This document shows positions 1-10,271 of a DNA stretch of 64,000 nt, piece by piece; position 1 is the first letter of the stretch, and each line of letters opens with the position of its first letter. The stretch comes from Nitrospira sp. (GTDB lineage: Bacteria > Nitrospirota > Nitrospiria > Nitrospirales > Nitrospiraceae), in assembly GCA_022226955.1 (NCBI GenBank), contig CP092079.1, positions 1,074,015 to 1,138,014 of the forward strand. Direction: 5' to 3'. A program made the translations under genes and the position numbers. The notes under the pieces are model-generated. The model was not told the origin of the DNA, made no database searches, and was given only the letters and a program-made list of their open reading frames with translations.

Positions 1-117
1 TGGCCGCACCGTCCCTCGTCTTATTGGACTGCACATACCCCATGGCTTCCACCTGCTCATTCAGACCAACTCCTCTTGCCTGCTCTCAATTCGCACGTGT
101 ACCAGCAAACGCGTCCG

Positions 118-525
118 CTACAGAATCTGCACCACACCGTTCACAAAACCGTACTCATAAATGCTGCTGAACCGGAGTTCCGCTGATGCGGCAATCTTTT
201 CAGCCTGCGCCCGGTTCCCTCGTGGAATGAGCAAATATATCGGCACCCCCGCGACGGCAGCGCGTTTCCACTTATACTGAGTATCGGGATTCTGAAGCGA
301 ATCCTCGGTTTCGACTTCGGCCATCCACTGCATACGATTGCCGCGCGGACTGAAGGACCATCCGGCAATATCGGACTGCTGGTCATGATCAGTCCAGGGA
401 TTATGACCGGACATCGTCCTGATCGTGACCTTGCACTGAAACGCCCGTGCCCATCGCTGAGCCGCCTCGCTGACGACCCGATCGTGAACCGTCTCGATCC
501 CTTTTTCGCCTAAGACCGTACTCAT
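118..525 (-). CDS. small conserved hypothetical protein, possibly nuclease-fold
   Basis: This 135-residue soluble protein has no signal peptide or membrane segment. Residues about 67-100 contain the acidic motif AEVETEDS, then a Trp/Lys-rich helix and a hydrophobic strand YLLIPRG. That order of strand with acidic residues, helix and strand is reminiscent of PD-(D/E)XK nuclease-fold proteins, but I cannot identify a complete catalytic set, so any nuclease role is inference. The start at 525 is the first ATG. The gene lies 17 bases downstream of the nrdJ stop on the same strand and could be cotranscribed with it. No function is assigned. Confidence 0.6.
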   Translation of the reverse strand: MSTVLGEKGIETVHDRVVSEAAQRWARAFQCKVTIRTMSGHNPWTDHDQQSDIAGWSFSPRGNRMQWMAEVETEDSLQNPDTQYKWKRAAVAGVPIYLLIPRGNRAQAEKIAASAELRFSSIYEYGFVNGVVQIL

Positions 526-542
526 GGATGACCTCCCCTACT

Positions 543-3500
543 TCACGAGCACCCATTCGTCGCGCCGCAGCTCACACACTTCAGGCAAGTGCCGTTACGC
601 ACCATCGTAAACTGTTTGCATTCCGGACAGGGATCGCCTTCATAACCCTTGACCTTGGCGCTCTGTACCTCGGTCAAGGTCAGCGTCTCGCGAATCAGCT
701 CGACTTTCCGCGCCGCCAGCGCATGGCCGTTTCCGTTTCCATGCTCTTTTGTTCCGTTCCGGCGAATCGGCAGATGCTCCATGCTCACCGACGATTTCGC
801 CAGCGCAACGATATCCGCTTCCTCGTCCACGCATTCAGGATCCTGCTCGTCCATCTTCATCGAGTCCATCCGCAAGTCTTCTTCTTTTACCTGCGCCAAA
901 TCGTACCGGTCCAGGTAGGTCACAGCCAGCTCACGGAAAATATAATCGATGATCGAGGTCGACATCTTAATGCGATCATTTAGTTTGACCGGTCCATTCG
1001 GCTCGAAACGGGTAAATACAAACGCTTCAACGAATTCTTCCAGCGGCACGCCATGCTGCAAACCCAAGGAAATCGCAATCGCGAAACAATTCATCAGGCT
1101 CCGAAACGCGGCGCCTTCTTTGTGCATATCCAAGAAGATCTCGCCGACCGTCCCGTCTTCATACTCACCGGTTCGCAAATACAGCTTATGCCCGCCGACA
1201 ATGGCTTTTTGGGTATACCCGTTCCGTCTTCCCGGCAGCGGCCGCCGCTTAGCTAGATAACGAACCAGCACACGCTCCGTGATTTTCTCCGCGGCCGCCG
1301 ATACCGTATCGACAGACGCCTCAACCGCCTTTTCCCCATCGCTCGATGCGCTCAGCGGCTGGCTCAACTTTGACCCGTCCCGATAGAGCGCCACCGCCTT
1401 CACCATGCTCTTCCAGGCAAACTGGTAGGCCGACTTCACCTCGTCAAGCGTCGCCTCCGCCGGCATGTTGATCGTCTTGCTGATCGCGCCGCTGATAAAC
1501 GGTTGCGCGGCGGCCATCATCCGAATATGCGCATCGACATGAATGAAGCGCTGGCCGATCCGGCCGCAACGATTGGCGCAATCGAAGACCGGCAGATGCT
1601 CGGCTTTCAAATGCGGGGCCCCTTCGACCGTCATTGTGCCGCAGCAATATTCGTTGGCCGCGGCAATTTCCTCCTGGGTGAAGCCCAGCGCCTTGAGCAT
1701 ATTGAAGTTCGTTTCAGCCAGCTGTGCATCGGTCAAACCAAGCTTCTCGATGCAAAACGCCTCGCCCAGAGTAAACTTGTTAAATAGAAACGCGATTTCA
1801 AAGGCCTGAACCAGGTTGCTTTCAAGCCGCTCCAGTGCGGCATCGTCAAACCCTTTATTGCGCAAGGTCTCGTGATTGATAAAGGGCGCGCCCTTGAGTG
1901 TCTGAGCGCCGACGCAATAGCGGACGATGTCTTGGATCTGGCTCTCGGAATACCCCATGGTCGTGAGGGCCTGGGGAATGCTCTGGTTGATGATCTTGAA
2001 ATACCCGCCACCGGCTAGCTTCTTGAACTTGACCAAGGCAAAGTCCGGCTCGATCCCGGTGGTGTCGCAATCCATCACCAGCCCGATCGTGCCGGTCGGC
2101 GCAATTACCGTCACCTGTGCATTGCGATACCCATAGGCCGTTCCGAGCTCCAAGGCCCGATCCCAGGCCCGGCGGGCCGCGATCAGCAGGTCGGGAGGAC
2201 AATGCTCCGGCTGAATGCCCATGGGAACGATCGACAGCCCTTCATATTCGTCCGCCGCAGTGTTATAGGCCGCCCGCCGGTGGTTGCGGATGACTCGCAG
2301 CATCTGGTCGCGATTCTTGATATATCCTGGAAACGGCCAGAGTTCCGCGGCCATTTCTGCCGATGTGCTATACGACTCTCCGGTCATAATCGACGTAATC
2401 GCTCCGCAGATTGCCATCGCTTTGGGAGAATCGTAGGGAATCCCCTGCCGCATCAATACCGTCCCGAGATTGGCATAACCCAATCCCAACGTACGGAACT
2501 GATAACTCCTCTCCGCAATCGATTTGCTTGGGAAAGACGCCATCAGCACGCTGATCTCCAGCACAATCGTCCAGAGACGCACCGCATGACGGAAGTTCTC
2601 CAACTCAAACTGCCCGTCCGGCGTGTAAAACAGCGCCAGATTGAGCGAGGCCAGATTGCAGGCCGTGTCGTCGAGAAACATGTATTCGGAGCAGGGATTG
2701 GAGGCGTTGATCCGCCCATCCTCAGGACAGGTATGCCACTCATTGATCGTCGTGTCGTACTGCGTCCCAGGGTCGGCGCAGATCCACGCGGCCCAGGCAA
2801 TTCGATCCCAAAGATCGCTGGCCTTCACCGTTTTACAGACCTTGCCGTCGATCCGGCGCTTTAACTGCCAATCGCCGTCATTTTCCAGCGCCTTGAAGAA
2901 CTCGTTCGGAATTCTGACGCTGTTATTGGAGTTCTGTCCGGAAACGGTCTGATAAGCTTTTCCATCCCAGTTTGTGTCGTATTCGTGAAATGCAAAATGG
3001 GTAAATCCCTGCTGGGCATACGAGTACATGCGTTGAACATAGGCTTCCGGCACCATATCCCGGCGAGCCGATGCCAGGGCTTCCCGCAAAACCGGATTCT
3101 TCTTCGGATCGATCTCTGCCCGCATCTGGCCCATGCCATCGACAACATGGCAAGCCTTCAACACCGCATTCAACCGTTGGGCGCAAACCTTCGACCCGGT
3201 GACCATAGCGGCCACTTTTTGCTCTTCGATAACTTTCCAATCGATAAATTCTTCAATGTCGGGATGGTCGAGATCCAGGCAGACCATCTTGGCGGCGCGT
3301 CTGGTGGTGCCTCCGGACTTAATGGCGCCTGCCGCACGATCCCCGATCTTGAGGAAAGACATCAGGCCGGATGACCGGCCACCGCCGGATAACCCTTCGC
3401 CGTCTCCTCGCAACCGAGAAAAATTCGTCCCGGTACCGGACCCGTACTTAAACAACCGGGCTTCCCGCACCCACAAATCCATAATCCCATTCTCGTTGAC

Positions 3501-4076
3501 GAGGTCATCGTCGACGGACTGGATAAAACAAGCATGCGGCTGAGGGTGCTCAAACGCATTGGTCGATTTCACGACCTCACGGCTCTTGGGATCGACATAA
3601 AAATGTCCCTGCGCAGGACCTGAAAGCCCATAGGCATAATGCAATCCAGTGTTGAACCACTGCGGTGAATTGGGAGCGGCCATTTGCCTGGCCAGCATGT
3701 AGCCGATCTCGTCTTGAAAGGCCTCGCTATCTTCCGGCGTCTTAAAATAGCCGTACTCTTTGCCCCAATGCGTCCAGCAACCGGCGAGCCGTTCGAACAC
3801 CTGGCGGGCATCGCGCTCACTCCCCAAGACCGGCTTCCCATCGGAACCCATCAGAGCATTGCCCGCAAGATCCTTCTGCGGCACACCCGCTTTTCGGAAA
3901 TACTTCTGGGCAAGAATATCAATGGCCAATTGAGACCACTGTTCAGGCACATCAATGTTCTCAAGTTTGAACACCGTGGATCCGTCTGGATTACGAATCT
4001 CCGACGACCGCTTGACGAACGTGAGACCTTCGTAGGGGCCCTGGCCGCGACGGGTAAATCTCCGCTCAATTCTCAC
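543..4076 (-). CDS. nrdJ: adenosylcobalamin-dependent (class II) ribonucleoside-diphosphate reductase
   Basis: This 1177-residue class II ribonucleotide reductase makes deoxyribonucleotides with a cobalamin-generated thiyl radical, so it works with or without oxygen and needs no small subunit. The active-site block [20 protein letters not shown] is near residues 459-478. It carries the Asn, Cys and Glu expected of the catalytic centre. A glycine-rich segment around [18 protein letters not shown] lies further on. The C-terminal 30 residues hold three close cysteine pairs (CPEC, CLKC and a terminal C), as in the long NrdJ subgroup, probably for re-reduction. Translation starts at a GTG (4074-4076), with AGGAGG six bases upstream. 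No nrdA/nrdB/nrdD genes are nearby. Possible NrdR operators lie at 4188-4233. Confidence 0.95.
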   Translation of the reverse strand: MRIERRFTRRGQGPYEGLTFVKRSSEIRNPDGSTVFKLENIDVPEQWSQLAIDILAQKYFRKAGVPQKDLAGNALMGSDGKPVLGSERDARQVFERLAGCWTHWGKEYGYFKTPEDSEAFQDEIGYMLARQMAAPNSPQWFNTGLHYAYGLSGPAQGHFYVDPKSREVVKSTNAFEHPQPHACFIQSVDDDLVNENGIMDLWVREARLFKYGSGTGTNFSRLRGDGEGLSGGGRSSGLMSFLKIGDRAAGAIKSGGTTRRAAKMVCLDLDHPDIEEFIDWKVIEEQKVAAMVTGSKVCAQRLNAVLKACHVVDGMGQMRAEIDPKKNPVLREALASARRDMVPEAYVQRMYSYAQQGFTHFAFHEYDTNWDGKAYQTVSGQNSNNSVRIPNEFFKALENDGDWQLKRRIDGKVCKTVKASDLWDRIAWAAWICADPGTQYDTTINEWHTCPEDGRINASNPCSEYMFLDDTACNLASLNLALFYTPDGQFELENFRHAVRLWTIVLEISVLMASFPSKSIAERSYQFRTLGLGYANLGTVLMRQGIPYDSPKAMAICGAITSIMTGESYSTSAEMAAELWPFPGYIKNRDQMLRVIRNHRRAAYNTAADEYEGLSIVPMGIQPEHCPPDLLIAARRAWDRALELGTAYGYRNAQVTVIAPTGTIGLVMDCDTTGIEPDFALVKFKKLAGGGYFKIINQSIPQALTTMGYSESQIQDIVRYCVGAQTLKGAPFINHETLRNKGFDDAALERLESNLVQAFEIAFLFNKFTLGEAFCIEKLGLTDAQLAETNFNMLKALGFTQEEIAAANEYCCGTMTVEGAPHLKAEHLPVFDCANRCGRIGQRFIHVDAHIRMMAAAQPFISGAISKTINMPAEATLDEVKSAYQFAWKSMVKAVALYRDGSKLSQPLSASSDGEKAVEASVDTVSAAAEKITERVLVRYLAKRRPLPGRRNGYTQKAIVGGHKLYLRTGEYEDGTVGEIFLDMHKEGAAFRSLMNCFAIAISLGLQHGVPLEEFVEAFVFTRFEPNGPVKLNDRIKMSTSIIDYIFRELAVTYLDRYDLAQVKEEDLRMDSMKMDEQDPECVDEEADIVALAKSSVSMEHLPIRRNGTKEHGNGNGHALAARKVELIRETLTLTEVQSAKVKGYEGDPCPECKQFTMVRNGTCLKCVSCGATNGCS

Positions 4077-4158
4077 AATAGTCCTCCTTCAAGAGGGATT
4101 CTGTAGCTGCATACAAATGGGGGCATCATCCGAAGGTCTTTTCTCTGGTACGGAACGA

Positions 4159-4183
4159 CCGCGATGCGAGAAATGCATCGCGG
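4159..4183. repeat. 9-bp inverted repeat in the nrdJ leader
   Basis: CCGCGATGC (4159-4167) and GCATCGCGG (4175-4183) form a perfect 9-bp stem around a 7-base loop. It lies about 80-110 bases upstream of the nrdJ start and would be in the nrdJ leader if transcription starts further upstream. No T-run follows on either strand, so it looks more like a leader structure or protein site than a terminator. Confidence 0.5.
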
Positions 4184-4187
4184 AATG

Positions 4188-4233
4188 ACTACATATAGCT
4201 ATTACGATCTTTTGTCAACACCAAGTATAGTGG
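4188..4233. promoter_or_regulatory. candidate tandem NrdR boxes upstream of nrdJ
   Basis: ACACCAAGTATAGTGG (4218-4233) matches the 16-base NrdR palindrome (acaCwAtATaTwGtgt, from memory) at about 12 positions. A weaker second match, ACTACATATAGCTATT (4188-4203), matches about 8 positions and lies 30 bases away. NrdR boxes are usually paired about three helical turns apart upstream of ribonucleotide reductase genes, which fits this placement before nrdJ. The second box is poor, so the call is tentative. Confidence 0.4.
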
Positions 4234-4368
4234 TTATGCCGTGATTGAAGGGGAAAGCATGGGGACAGTCAATCTGCTTGTCCGATCACTGACTTGCGGA
4301 GATTTCGAGACACTTATCCACAGAAATGAGGCGTCAAAATGGCCGGAAATTGAGCCGGTAGAGGCCGG

Positions 4369-4740
4369 CTAAAAAGCCAATCGCCCAATTTTAATGGTTG
4401 CCTCCTCAACTCCTTCGATAGGAATGAAGTGGCCAGCCACTCCAATCACAACAATCTTCGTACTGACCGCCTGCGTGACATACCGACTCGCGATCCCCCA
4501 ATTCTGTCGCTTTGTATGTGGGAGAACCACTTCTTGGAGAATTTTCTTGCTCTGACTTTGGAAGACCTGCCGGATAAATTGCTGCTCACGGCTAGGAGCG
4601 CTCCGATCCATTCGGTCGATCGCCTTCCCAAGCTCTCTCTCCACAAACTGAAGGTATTCATCCATTGTCGGATTGGTCAAGGCAAGCCCCACCGCTCCGG
4701 CTAACACCACGACAAGAATCAACAGCCTGAGGAGACTCAC
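4369..4740 (-). CDS. DUF4359-type small membrane-anchored protein
   Basis: This 123-residue protein has one hydrophobic N-terminal segment (residues about 3-22), followed by NPTMDEYLQFVERELGKAID and a soluble domain ending in a beta-rich VSTKIVVIGVAGHFIPIEGV segment. The NP(S/T)MxxY motif just after the membrane segment and the overall length fit the DUF4359 family of unknown function. It probably sits in the inner membrane with its domain outside the cytoplasm. Translation starts at GTG (4738-4740) with GAGG six bases upstream. It stands alone, with nrdJ downstream on the same strand about 290 bases away. Confidence 0.7.
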   Translation of the reverse strand: MSLLRLLILVVVLAGAVGLALTNPTMDEYLQFVERELGKAIDRMDRSAPSREQQFIRQVFQSQSKKILQEVVLPHTKRQNWGIASRYVTQAVSTKIVVIGVAGHFIPIEGVEEATIKIGRLAF

Positions 4741-4878
4741 ATTGCCCTCACAGAAGGCTCCACGCCATTCAGAGCTATGCTTCCAGCTCGTTTGACAAAC
4801 TGAGACCGGCTGATTAGCCTAGCCCCGCACTACTGCTCCCACTCACGATCGAGTCGCCACATCTCACAGGAGGATCTC

Positions 4879-5172
4879 ATGTTTGTCTGGAGTAAACGTC
4901 TGGTTGCCGCGCTGCTGGGAAGCTTCATGCTGTTGCTCATGATCTTCCTGCTCCAAGGTTCACCCGATAGCAACAGCGGACTGAAAATTCATACCACCCG
5001 ATGGATGGCTCTTAACTACGCCGGCCTCATGATCTGGATCTTCGTCTGGATGATCGATCAGGCCCGTGTCCGCGGAAAGAATGTCTGGCTCTGGCTCCTA
5101 CCGTTCCTTTTTGCTCCGCTGGTAACACTCATGCTCTTTGTCCTCTTCCTCCAACGCAAATTGTCGTCCTAG
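4879..5172 (+). CDS. small three-helix membrane protein of unknown function
   Basis: This 97-residue protein has hydrophobic segments at residues about 8-27, 43-60 and 72-92. A charged turn, DQARVRGKN, lies between the second and third segments. An AGGAGG ribosome-binding site six bases upstream fixes the ATG. It converges with the AmpG-like permease gene, and the two stop regions overlap by 4 bases. I do not recognise a family. The topology suggests a simple inner-membrane protein of the phospholipase_D-nuclease N-terminal or PLDc_N size class, but no such motif is present. Confidence 0.7.
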   Translation: MFVWSKRLVAALLGSFMLLLMIFLLQGSPDSNSGLKIHTTRWMALNYAGLMIWIFVWMIDQARVRGKNVWLWLLPFLFAPLVTLMLFVLFLQRKLSS

Positions 5173-6461
5173 CGGATCCGAGCCGGCTGAACAGGCGCGG
5201 CTTCCGATAGCACCGGCGCAATAGGACTGGCTGAACCAAACGAAATCCGCTCTCGCACGCGCCAGACAGCCCAAAGACCGGGCAGCGCCACGACAAACGT
5301 CAGGAAAAAGAACTGGCTCCACCCGACCGCCGCCACGACATCGGCGGAAGGGCGGCCGGCAAAGACTCGCCCAAGAGCTTCGAGGGAGGACAACAGCGCA
5401 AACTGCGTCGCCGTATATCGCGGATCGCAGAGCGACATCACCAGCGCCACAAATGCCGCGGTGCCCATTCCCCCGGTGATATTTTCAATCATCACCACCG
5501 CTGCGAGCAATACCGCACTCTTCCCTGCCCAGGCCAGCACCACAAACCCAAGGTTGGACAGAGCCTGTAATAGACCGAACCATAAGAGCGATTGTACCAA
5601 CCCTGTCCGCGCCATCAAAAGTCCGCCGAACAGCGCGCCCAGCAGCGTGGCCAGAATCCCGATCCCTTTCACATACCCGACTTCCGCAGCCGTGAATCCC
5701 ACCCCGCCGATGAGAAACGCCGTCTGGAGAGAGGAGGCAAATGCATCGCCGAGTTTATACAATACGATCACGGCCAAAAACCCCACCGCATGAGGACGCG
5801 TGAAGAACTCAGCGAGTGGCGCACCGATCGCTTCGCCCATCGTCTTCGGAGCCTCGGCTACCAGGCCCGGCTCGGGACTCAGCACAATGATAGCCGTACC
5901 GAGCACCATCAACCCGGCTAATAGGAGATAGGTCGTCTGCCAGCCGACAAAATCCGCAATCACCAACGCTCCTGCTCCAGCCACTAACAATGCAATCCGG
6001 TACCCATTCACCCATACGGCCGCGCCAAATCCACGCTCCGGCACTTCCAAGGTCTCTGTCCGATAGGCATCGAAGACAATATCAAGTGACGCCGCAAAAA
6101 AGGCGACGAGCAAGGCGAACGCCGCCAGCAGCTCCGGGTGATGCCGCGGACTCGTCACGGCCATAAGAACCACGCCTAGTGCCACACAGAGCTGCGTCAG
6201 CACCATCCATCCGCGCCGACGACCAAGCCAAGGAGGGACCAGTCGATCGATCACCGGCGCCCAGAGAAACTTCAGCGTATAGGGCAACCCCACCAGCGTG
6301 AAAATGCCGATGGTTTTCAAATCCACCCCCTCCACTGTCAGCCAGGCTTGCAGCGTCCCGGCCGTGAGCGCCAGTGGAAGCCCGGACAAAAACCCAAGGG
6401 GAAACATCACCGCCAGGCGGCGGTTCAACAAGGCCAGAGGTATGAACTGAGAAAGGCTCAT
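5169..6461 (-). CDS. AmpG-like major facilitator permease
   Basis: This 430-residue protein with about 12 membrane helices belongs to the major facilitator superfamily. The N-terminus has FPLGFLSGLPLALTAGTLQA and LPYTLKFLWAPVIDRL, followed by a GRRRGW loop. These are hallmarks of AmpG, the inner-membrane importer of anhydromuropeptides in cell-wall recycling. The second half keeps the expected loop between helices 6 and 7. Substrate specificity cannot be read from sequence, because acetyl-CoA-transporter-like relatives share the fold. No strong ribosome-binding site is visible, so the start is the first in-frame ATG that gives a full first helix. No amidase or recycling genes lie beside it. 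Confidence 0.85.
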   Translation of the reverse strand: MSLSQFIPLALLNRRLAVMFPLGFLSGLPLALTAGTLQAWLTVEGVDLKTIGIFTLVGLPYTLKFLWAPVIDRLVPPWLGRRRGWMVLTQLCVALGVVLMAVTSPRHHPELLAAFALLVAFFAASLDIVFDAYRTETLEVPERGFGAAVWVNGYRIALLVAGAGALVIADFVGWQTTYLLLAGLMVLGTAIIVLSPEPGLVAEAPKTMGEAIGAPLAEFFTRPHAVGFLAVIVLYKLGDAFASSLQTAFLIGGVGFTAAEVGYVKGIGILATLLGALFGGLLMARTGLVQSLLWFGLLQALSNLGFVVLAWAGKSAVLLAAVVMIENITGGMGTAAFVALVMSLCDPRYTATQFALLSSLEALGRVFAGRPSADVVAAVGWSQFFFLTFVVALPGLWAVWRVRERISFGSASPIAPVLSEAAPVQPARIR

Positions 6462-6562
6462 CTAGCACGCAGAATAACATTCACCATGAAGACAGGTGCA
6501 GCAGAATCTCGAATCGCACCCAGGCCGGCAACAATGAACCGAACCGCACGATAGGAATGACA

Positions 6563-6970
6563 CTAACAGGGCTGGCCGTTGAACACACAAGGCTTGTAAC
6601 GCAAGATGTCGAAATCTACATTCTCCTGATACACCCGCTCATTGCCGTTCACCCCATCCTGCTCGGGGTCGTTCCACATCGTGTGATCCCACCAATAAAA
6701 CAGCGGTTGCTCCTCGGTTTGATACATCGGATTACCGTAGTTGCTCCGCGCATATTCCTGCACGAGCCGGCCCGTCACATAGTCCACCTGGCCATTGCCT
6801 TTTAATGAGTACAGCATCAGGAAAAGACGGGCTTCGTGGTCGTAGAGTTCATCGAGCCGCGTCGCGAGATCCGGCTCAACCGGCAAAACCCCATGAGAGG
6901 CGGTACGCGCGGGCACGATCAAGAGAGAGATAATCAACAGTGCGAGCATCCAGGTCGCGCGTATGGCCAT
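6563..6970 (-). CDS. secreted hypothetical protein
   Basis: With the start at the ATG at 6968-6970 (GGGAGG seven bases upstream) this is a 135-residue protein. An N-terminal hydrophobic segment ends in VPARTA-SHG, a likely signal peptidase I site near residue 24. The mature part is acidic and rich in Tyr and Trp (YWWDHTMWNDPEQDG) and has two cysteines near the C-terminus (CVFNGQPC) that could form a disulphide. It probably acts in the periplasm or outside the cell. I do not recognise a family. A start 18 bases further upstream is possible but has no comparable ribosome-binding site. Confidence 0.65.
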   Translation of the reverse strand: MAIRATWMLALLIISLLIVPARTASHGVLPVEPDLATRLDELYDHEARLFLMLYSLKGNGQVDYVTGRLVQEYARSNYGNPMYQTEEQPLFYWWDHTMWNDPEQDGVNGNERVYQENVDFDILRYKPCVFNGQPC

Positions 6971-7112
6971 CTCGATACCTCCCGGCAAGTCCTCACACTC
7001 TATCGAGCCACAAAATCGCTGTCAATTCGCCTCGAATCGCACCTTCACCGCATGCAACTGCGCCATCCCCACCTTGCCCCTCTCGTAAATCCTCCCCTAT
7101 AATGCCGCTGGC

Positions 7113-8462
7113 ATGGCCACACCACACACACCGCCGCGCGCCTCGCTTCATACGCTGGGCTGCCGTCTTAATCAGGCTGAGACCGCTGTACTTGGAGAAC
7201 GGCTGCGGCAGGATGGCTATCGCCTTGTGCCATTTGGCCAGCCGACAGATCTGCTCGTGCTCAATACCTGTTCAGTCACAGAAGACGCCGAACGCACCTC
7301 CCGCTATCTCATTCGCAAGACGCTCAAACATTCGCCCAAGGCCTTTATCGCCGTCACCGGTTGCTACGCGCAGACCGGACCGGACGGATTAAAGAAACAG
7401 GCCGGCATCGATCTCATCGTCGGCAATCAATACAAACTCGATCTCCCGGCCTATCTGCCTCCTAGCGACCGTCTTTACAAGCACGCATCGCCGATCGTGC
7501 ATCGCACAAAAACCATCGCGCCGGAAGACTTTGAACTTCCCGAGTACGGCGCGCCTGATTCCACCCGCGCCCCGCTGAAGATTCAAGACGGTTGCAGTAC
7601 GATGTGCAGTTTTTGCCTCATTCCCTTTGCGCGGGGCCGGGAACGAAGCCGCTTGCTCGACGATCTGCTGCGCGAGGCTGAGTTTTTGGCTGCACGAGGC
7701 ATTCGGGAAGTCGTGTTGACCGGCGTGAACATCGGACAGTACAGTCAGGCCGGTGCGGATCTCTGTACCGTGATCGCACGATTGGAAACCATCCCCGGTC
7801 TGGAACGTATCCGAATTTCCTCCATCGAACCAACGACCGTCACCGATCAGCTGCTCGACCTGATGGCCTCCTCGTCAAAGCTCTGCCCCTATCTTCACAT
7901 CCCTCTCCAGAGCGGAGACGACAGCATCCTGGCCGCAATGAACCGGTCCTACTCGGCTCAAGAATATGTGAGACTGATTGAACGGGCGTTGCGAACCGTG
8001 CCGCAACTCGGGCTTGGCACAGATATCATGGTGGGTTTCCCCGGTGAAGATGAGGCCGCCTTTGCCAACACGCTGAAGCTGGCGACCGAGCTCCCCTTTG
8101 CCTATTTTCACGTCTTTCCATTTTCACCCAGACCAGGCACCGCCGCAGTGAAGCTGGCCAGCTCAGTCAATGCCGCGCAGTTGAAAAAACGAACTGCCGT
8201 CTTAACGGACCTATCGCACGCTAAACGCCTCGCGTTCCATAATCGACATATCGGCACAACGATCCCCATATTATTTGAGGCCGGCCATCACGATGGCTTT
8301 GCGGTCGGCACGGCAGCCAATTTCCTGAAAGTCGCGGTGCCCTCTCAGACGGAGCTCACAAACCAGATACATTCCATCACGATCACAGCCGCGAGTGAAC
8401 GCTGGGCGGTCGGACATCCGGCAGCTCAACCAGCCGCCACGACAGCGTTACTAATGCTATGA
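7113..8462 (+). CDS. mtaB: tRNA t6A37 methylthiotransferase MtaB
   Basis: This 449-residue radical SAM enzyme adds a methylthio group to t6A at position 37 of ANN-decoding tRNAs. The N-terminal MTTase domain begins HTLGCRLNQAE and contains NTCSVT and VTGCYAQ, the three cysteines of the auxiliary 4Fe-4S cluster. The radical SAM motif CSTMCSFC places Cys161, Cys165 and Cys168. The LGCRLNQ signature separates MtaB from MiaB (FGCQMN) and RimO. It overlaps the following miaB by 4 bases (ATGA), so the two are translationally coupled. Two methylthiotransferases of different tRNA specificity in one operon is unusual but not unprecedented. Confidence 0.93.
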   Translation: MATPHTPPRASLHTLGCRLNQAETAVLGERLRQDGYRLVPFGQPTDLLVLNTCSVTEDAERTSRYLIRKTLKHSPKAFIAVTGCYAQTGPDGLKKQAGIDLIVGNQYKLDLPAYLPPSDRLYKHASPIVHRTKTIAPEDFELPEYGAPDSTRAPLKIQDGCSTMCSFCLIPFARGRERSRLLDDLLREAEFLAARGIREVVLTGVNIGQYSQAGADLCTVIARLETIPGLERIRISSIEPTTVTDQLLDLMASSSKLCPYLHIPLQSGDDSILAAMNRSYSAQEYVRLIERALRTVPQLGLGTDIMVGFPGEDEAAFANTLKLATELPFAYFHVFPFSPRPGTAAVKLASSVNAAQLKKRTAVLTDLSHAKRLAFHNRHIGTTIPILFEAGHHDGFAVGTAANFLKVAVPSQTELTNQIHSITITAASERWAVGHPAAQPAATTALLML

Positions 8463-9793
8463 CGAACAAAACGACTCCGCATCTCGTCCATATTGAGACC
8501 TTCGGTTGTCAGATGAATGAGTCCGACAGCGAACTAGTCCGCTCGCTGCTCAAACAGGATGGGTTCGCCTTCACCGAAGACCGTGAACGAGCCGATGTGA
8601 TGCTGATGAATACCTGCGCGATCAGGGAAAATGCGCACAATAAGGTCTACGGCCATCTTGGGGAATTGCAGGCGGTCAAGAAAGAACGCCCGCTCGTCGT
8701 CGGCGTGCTGGGATGCATGGCGCAAAGCCTCAAGGATGAGTTGACGAAAAAAGTACCGCTGATCGACGTGCTCGCCGGCCCCGACGCCTACCGCCAGCTC
8801 CCCATGCTGATAACTAATGCCCTGCAGGCGCAAGAACAGGGCTTTGCCAAAAAGGCGTTTGCGCTCGATCTTTCCGAATACGAAACCTACGAAGGAGTGC
8901 TGCCGGATCGCGACGGCGGGGTCAATGCCTGGATTACGGTCATGCGTGGCTGCGATAATTTCTGTAGTTTTTGTGTAGTCCCATACACCCGTGGCCGTGA
9001 GCGTTCGCGCGATCCTCAGAGCGTCCTGGCCGAAGCGCGACAGGCTGCCACTCTTGGGTACAAACAAATTACCCTGCTTGGACAGAACGTAAACTCCTAT
9101 CGATCCGACGACTGGGATTTCGCCAGACTCATCTCAGCCGTCGCCGATACCACCGGCATCGAACGGGTCCGCTTTACCTCGCCGCATCCGAAGGACTATC
9201 CACTGTCACTCTTGGAAGCCATCGCCACCCATCCAAAAATTTGCAAACACATCCACCTGCCGCTCCAATCAGGAAGCGATCGCATTCTCGATCTGATGGG
9301 GCGCGAATACACCGCCGAGAATTACTCCAGGCTGGTTGACCAGATCAAGGGCATGATACCGGACATCGTTCTGACCACCGACATCATCTGCGGGTTCAGC
9401 ACGGAGACCGAGCAAGACTTCGCGAGCACCTGCCAGCTCGTCGAACAGATCCGGTTCCATTCAGCCTTCGTCTTTGCCTACTCTGAACGGAAAAACACTA
9501 TCGCCGCCAGAAAGTTTCAAGACGACATACTGGAAGAAATAAAAGGCGACCGCGTCAAACGGCTTGTGGAGATTCAGCGCGAGATCGGCGGGGCAAGAAA
9601 TCGCGAGTATCTTGGGCAAACTTTGCCTATCCTCGTGGAACGTGAGGCCACCCGCTCACCTGATCGTTGGATGGGCAAAACCGATGGCAATATTGCTGTC
9701 ATTTGGGATAAGGCTATCGAATCGCTTCAACCTGGTATGTTGACTCGACGTCGCATTACCGACGCATCCGTTGCCGCACTATTTGCCGAATAG
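8459..9793 (+). CDS. miaB: tRNA i6A37 methylthiotransferase MiaB
   Basis: This 444-residue MiaB converts i6A to ms2i6A at position 37 of UNN-decoding tRNAs. The N-terminus carries IETFGCQMNESDS, then MNTCAIREN and GVLGCMAQ, the auxiliary-cluster cysteines. The radical SAM motif CDNFCSFC places Cys165, Cys169 and Cys172 and is followed by VPYTRGRERSR, which is typical of MiaB. The C-terminal 65 residues fit the TRAM RNA-binding domain. The ATG overlaps the mtaB stop. It uses the same SAM chemistry as mtaB on a different modified base, so the operon covers both ms2 modifications. The partner gene miaA is not in the window. Confidence 0.95.
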   Translation: MTNKTTPHLVHIETFGCQMNESDSELVRSLLKQDGFAFTEDRERADVMLMNTCAIRENAHNKVYGHLGELQAVKKERPLVVGVLGCMAQSLKDELTKKVPLIDVLAGPDAYRQLPMLITNALQAQEQGFAKKAFALDLSEYETYEGVLPDRDGGVNAWITVMRGCDNFCSFCVVPYTRGRERSRDPQSVLAEARQAATLGYKQITLLGQNVNSYRSDDWDFARLISAVADTTGIERVRFTSPHPKDYPLSLLEAIATHPKICKHIHLPLQSGSDRILDLMGREYTAENYSRLVDQIKGMIPDIVLTTDIICGFSTETEQDFASTCQLVEQIRFHSAFVFAYSERKNTIAARKFQDDILEEIKGDRVKRLVEIQREIGGARNREYLGQTLPILVEREATRSPDRWMGKTDGNIAVIWDKAIESLQPGMLTRRRITDASVAALFAE

Positions 9794-10186
9794 CCTCTTA
9801 GGAACTGCCTGTGCATCGTCCCAACTGCTAACTATTTTTCGCTCTTTCACGCAGGACATACTCATTCACGCAAGAACAATCTTGCACACTCACTTCAGGC
9901 GCTGAACATTTTCTGACACAATCCCGTCAAGAATACCCCGTTAAGATCGTATATCTCCCTTAGCACTCGCCACACTTCCTCGATATATTCATACTCAGAA
10001 TATGTTCAGTCGGCCACACACAAAACTTCTCCTTGATTGTTTCTACAACAAGCCGATTTGTTTAATGAATTAAAAGACAACAGCACCTCTCCTCCTCGGT
10101 ATCTGATTGTAAAGAAGAAGACCGCGCAATCCCAAAATGATCTCTAGCCTCACCAAAATTAATAGATCTTTTTCCTCACCTCTCAA
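9794..10186. other. non-coding stretch after miaB
   Basis: About 390 bases without a supportable gene. The sequence is A+T-richer than its surroundings, with no repeat or hairpin with a T-run that I can see. It ends at the sigma-54-type promoter described separately. Confidence 0.5.
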
Positions 10187-10202
10187 TGGCATGCTACTTG
10201 CT
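10187..10202 (+). promoter_or_regulatory. sigma-54 (RpoN)-type promoter
   Basis: TGGCATGCTACTTGCT matches the -24/-12 consensus TGGCAyr-N4-TTGCw at every strongly conserved base. GG and GC are separated by exactly 10 bases. Transcription would start near 10214 and run into the 27-residue ORF and the lipoprotein gene. No enhancer-binding protein site or gene is visible nearby. The motif and spacing are seen; promoter function is inferred. Confidence 0.6.
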
Positions 10203-10271
10203 GACAGAAAATGAACAAAAGAGACAACCGATAATCACCTGCATTAATCATCAAACCAGTCGGATTGGCGC

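Noticed and set aside
1-117. A short minus-strand frame (MGYVQSNKTRDGAA) running off the left edge.
   Set aside because: Too short to distinguish from chance without the adjoining sequence.
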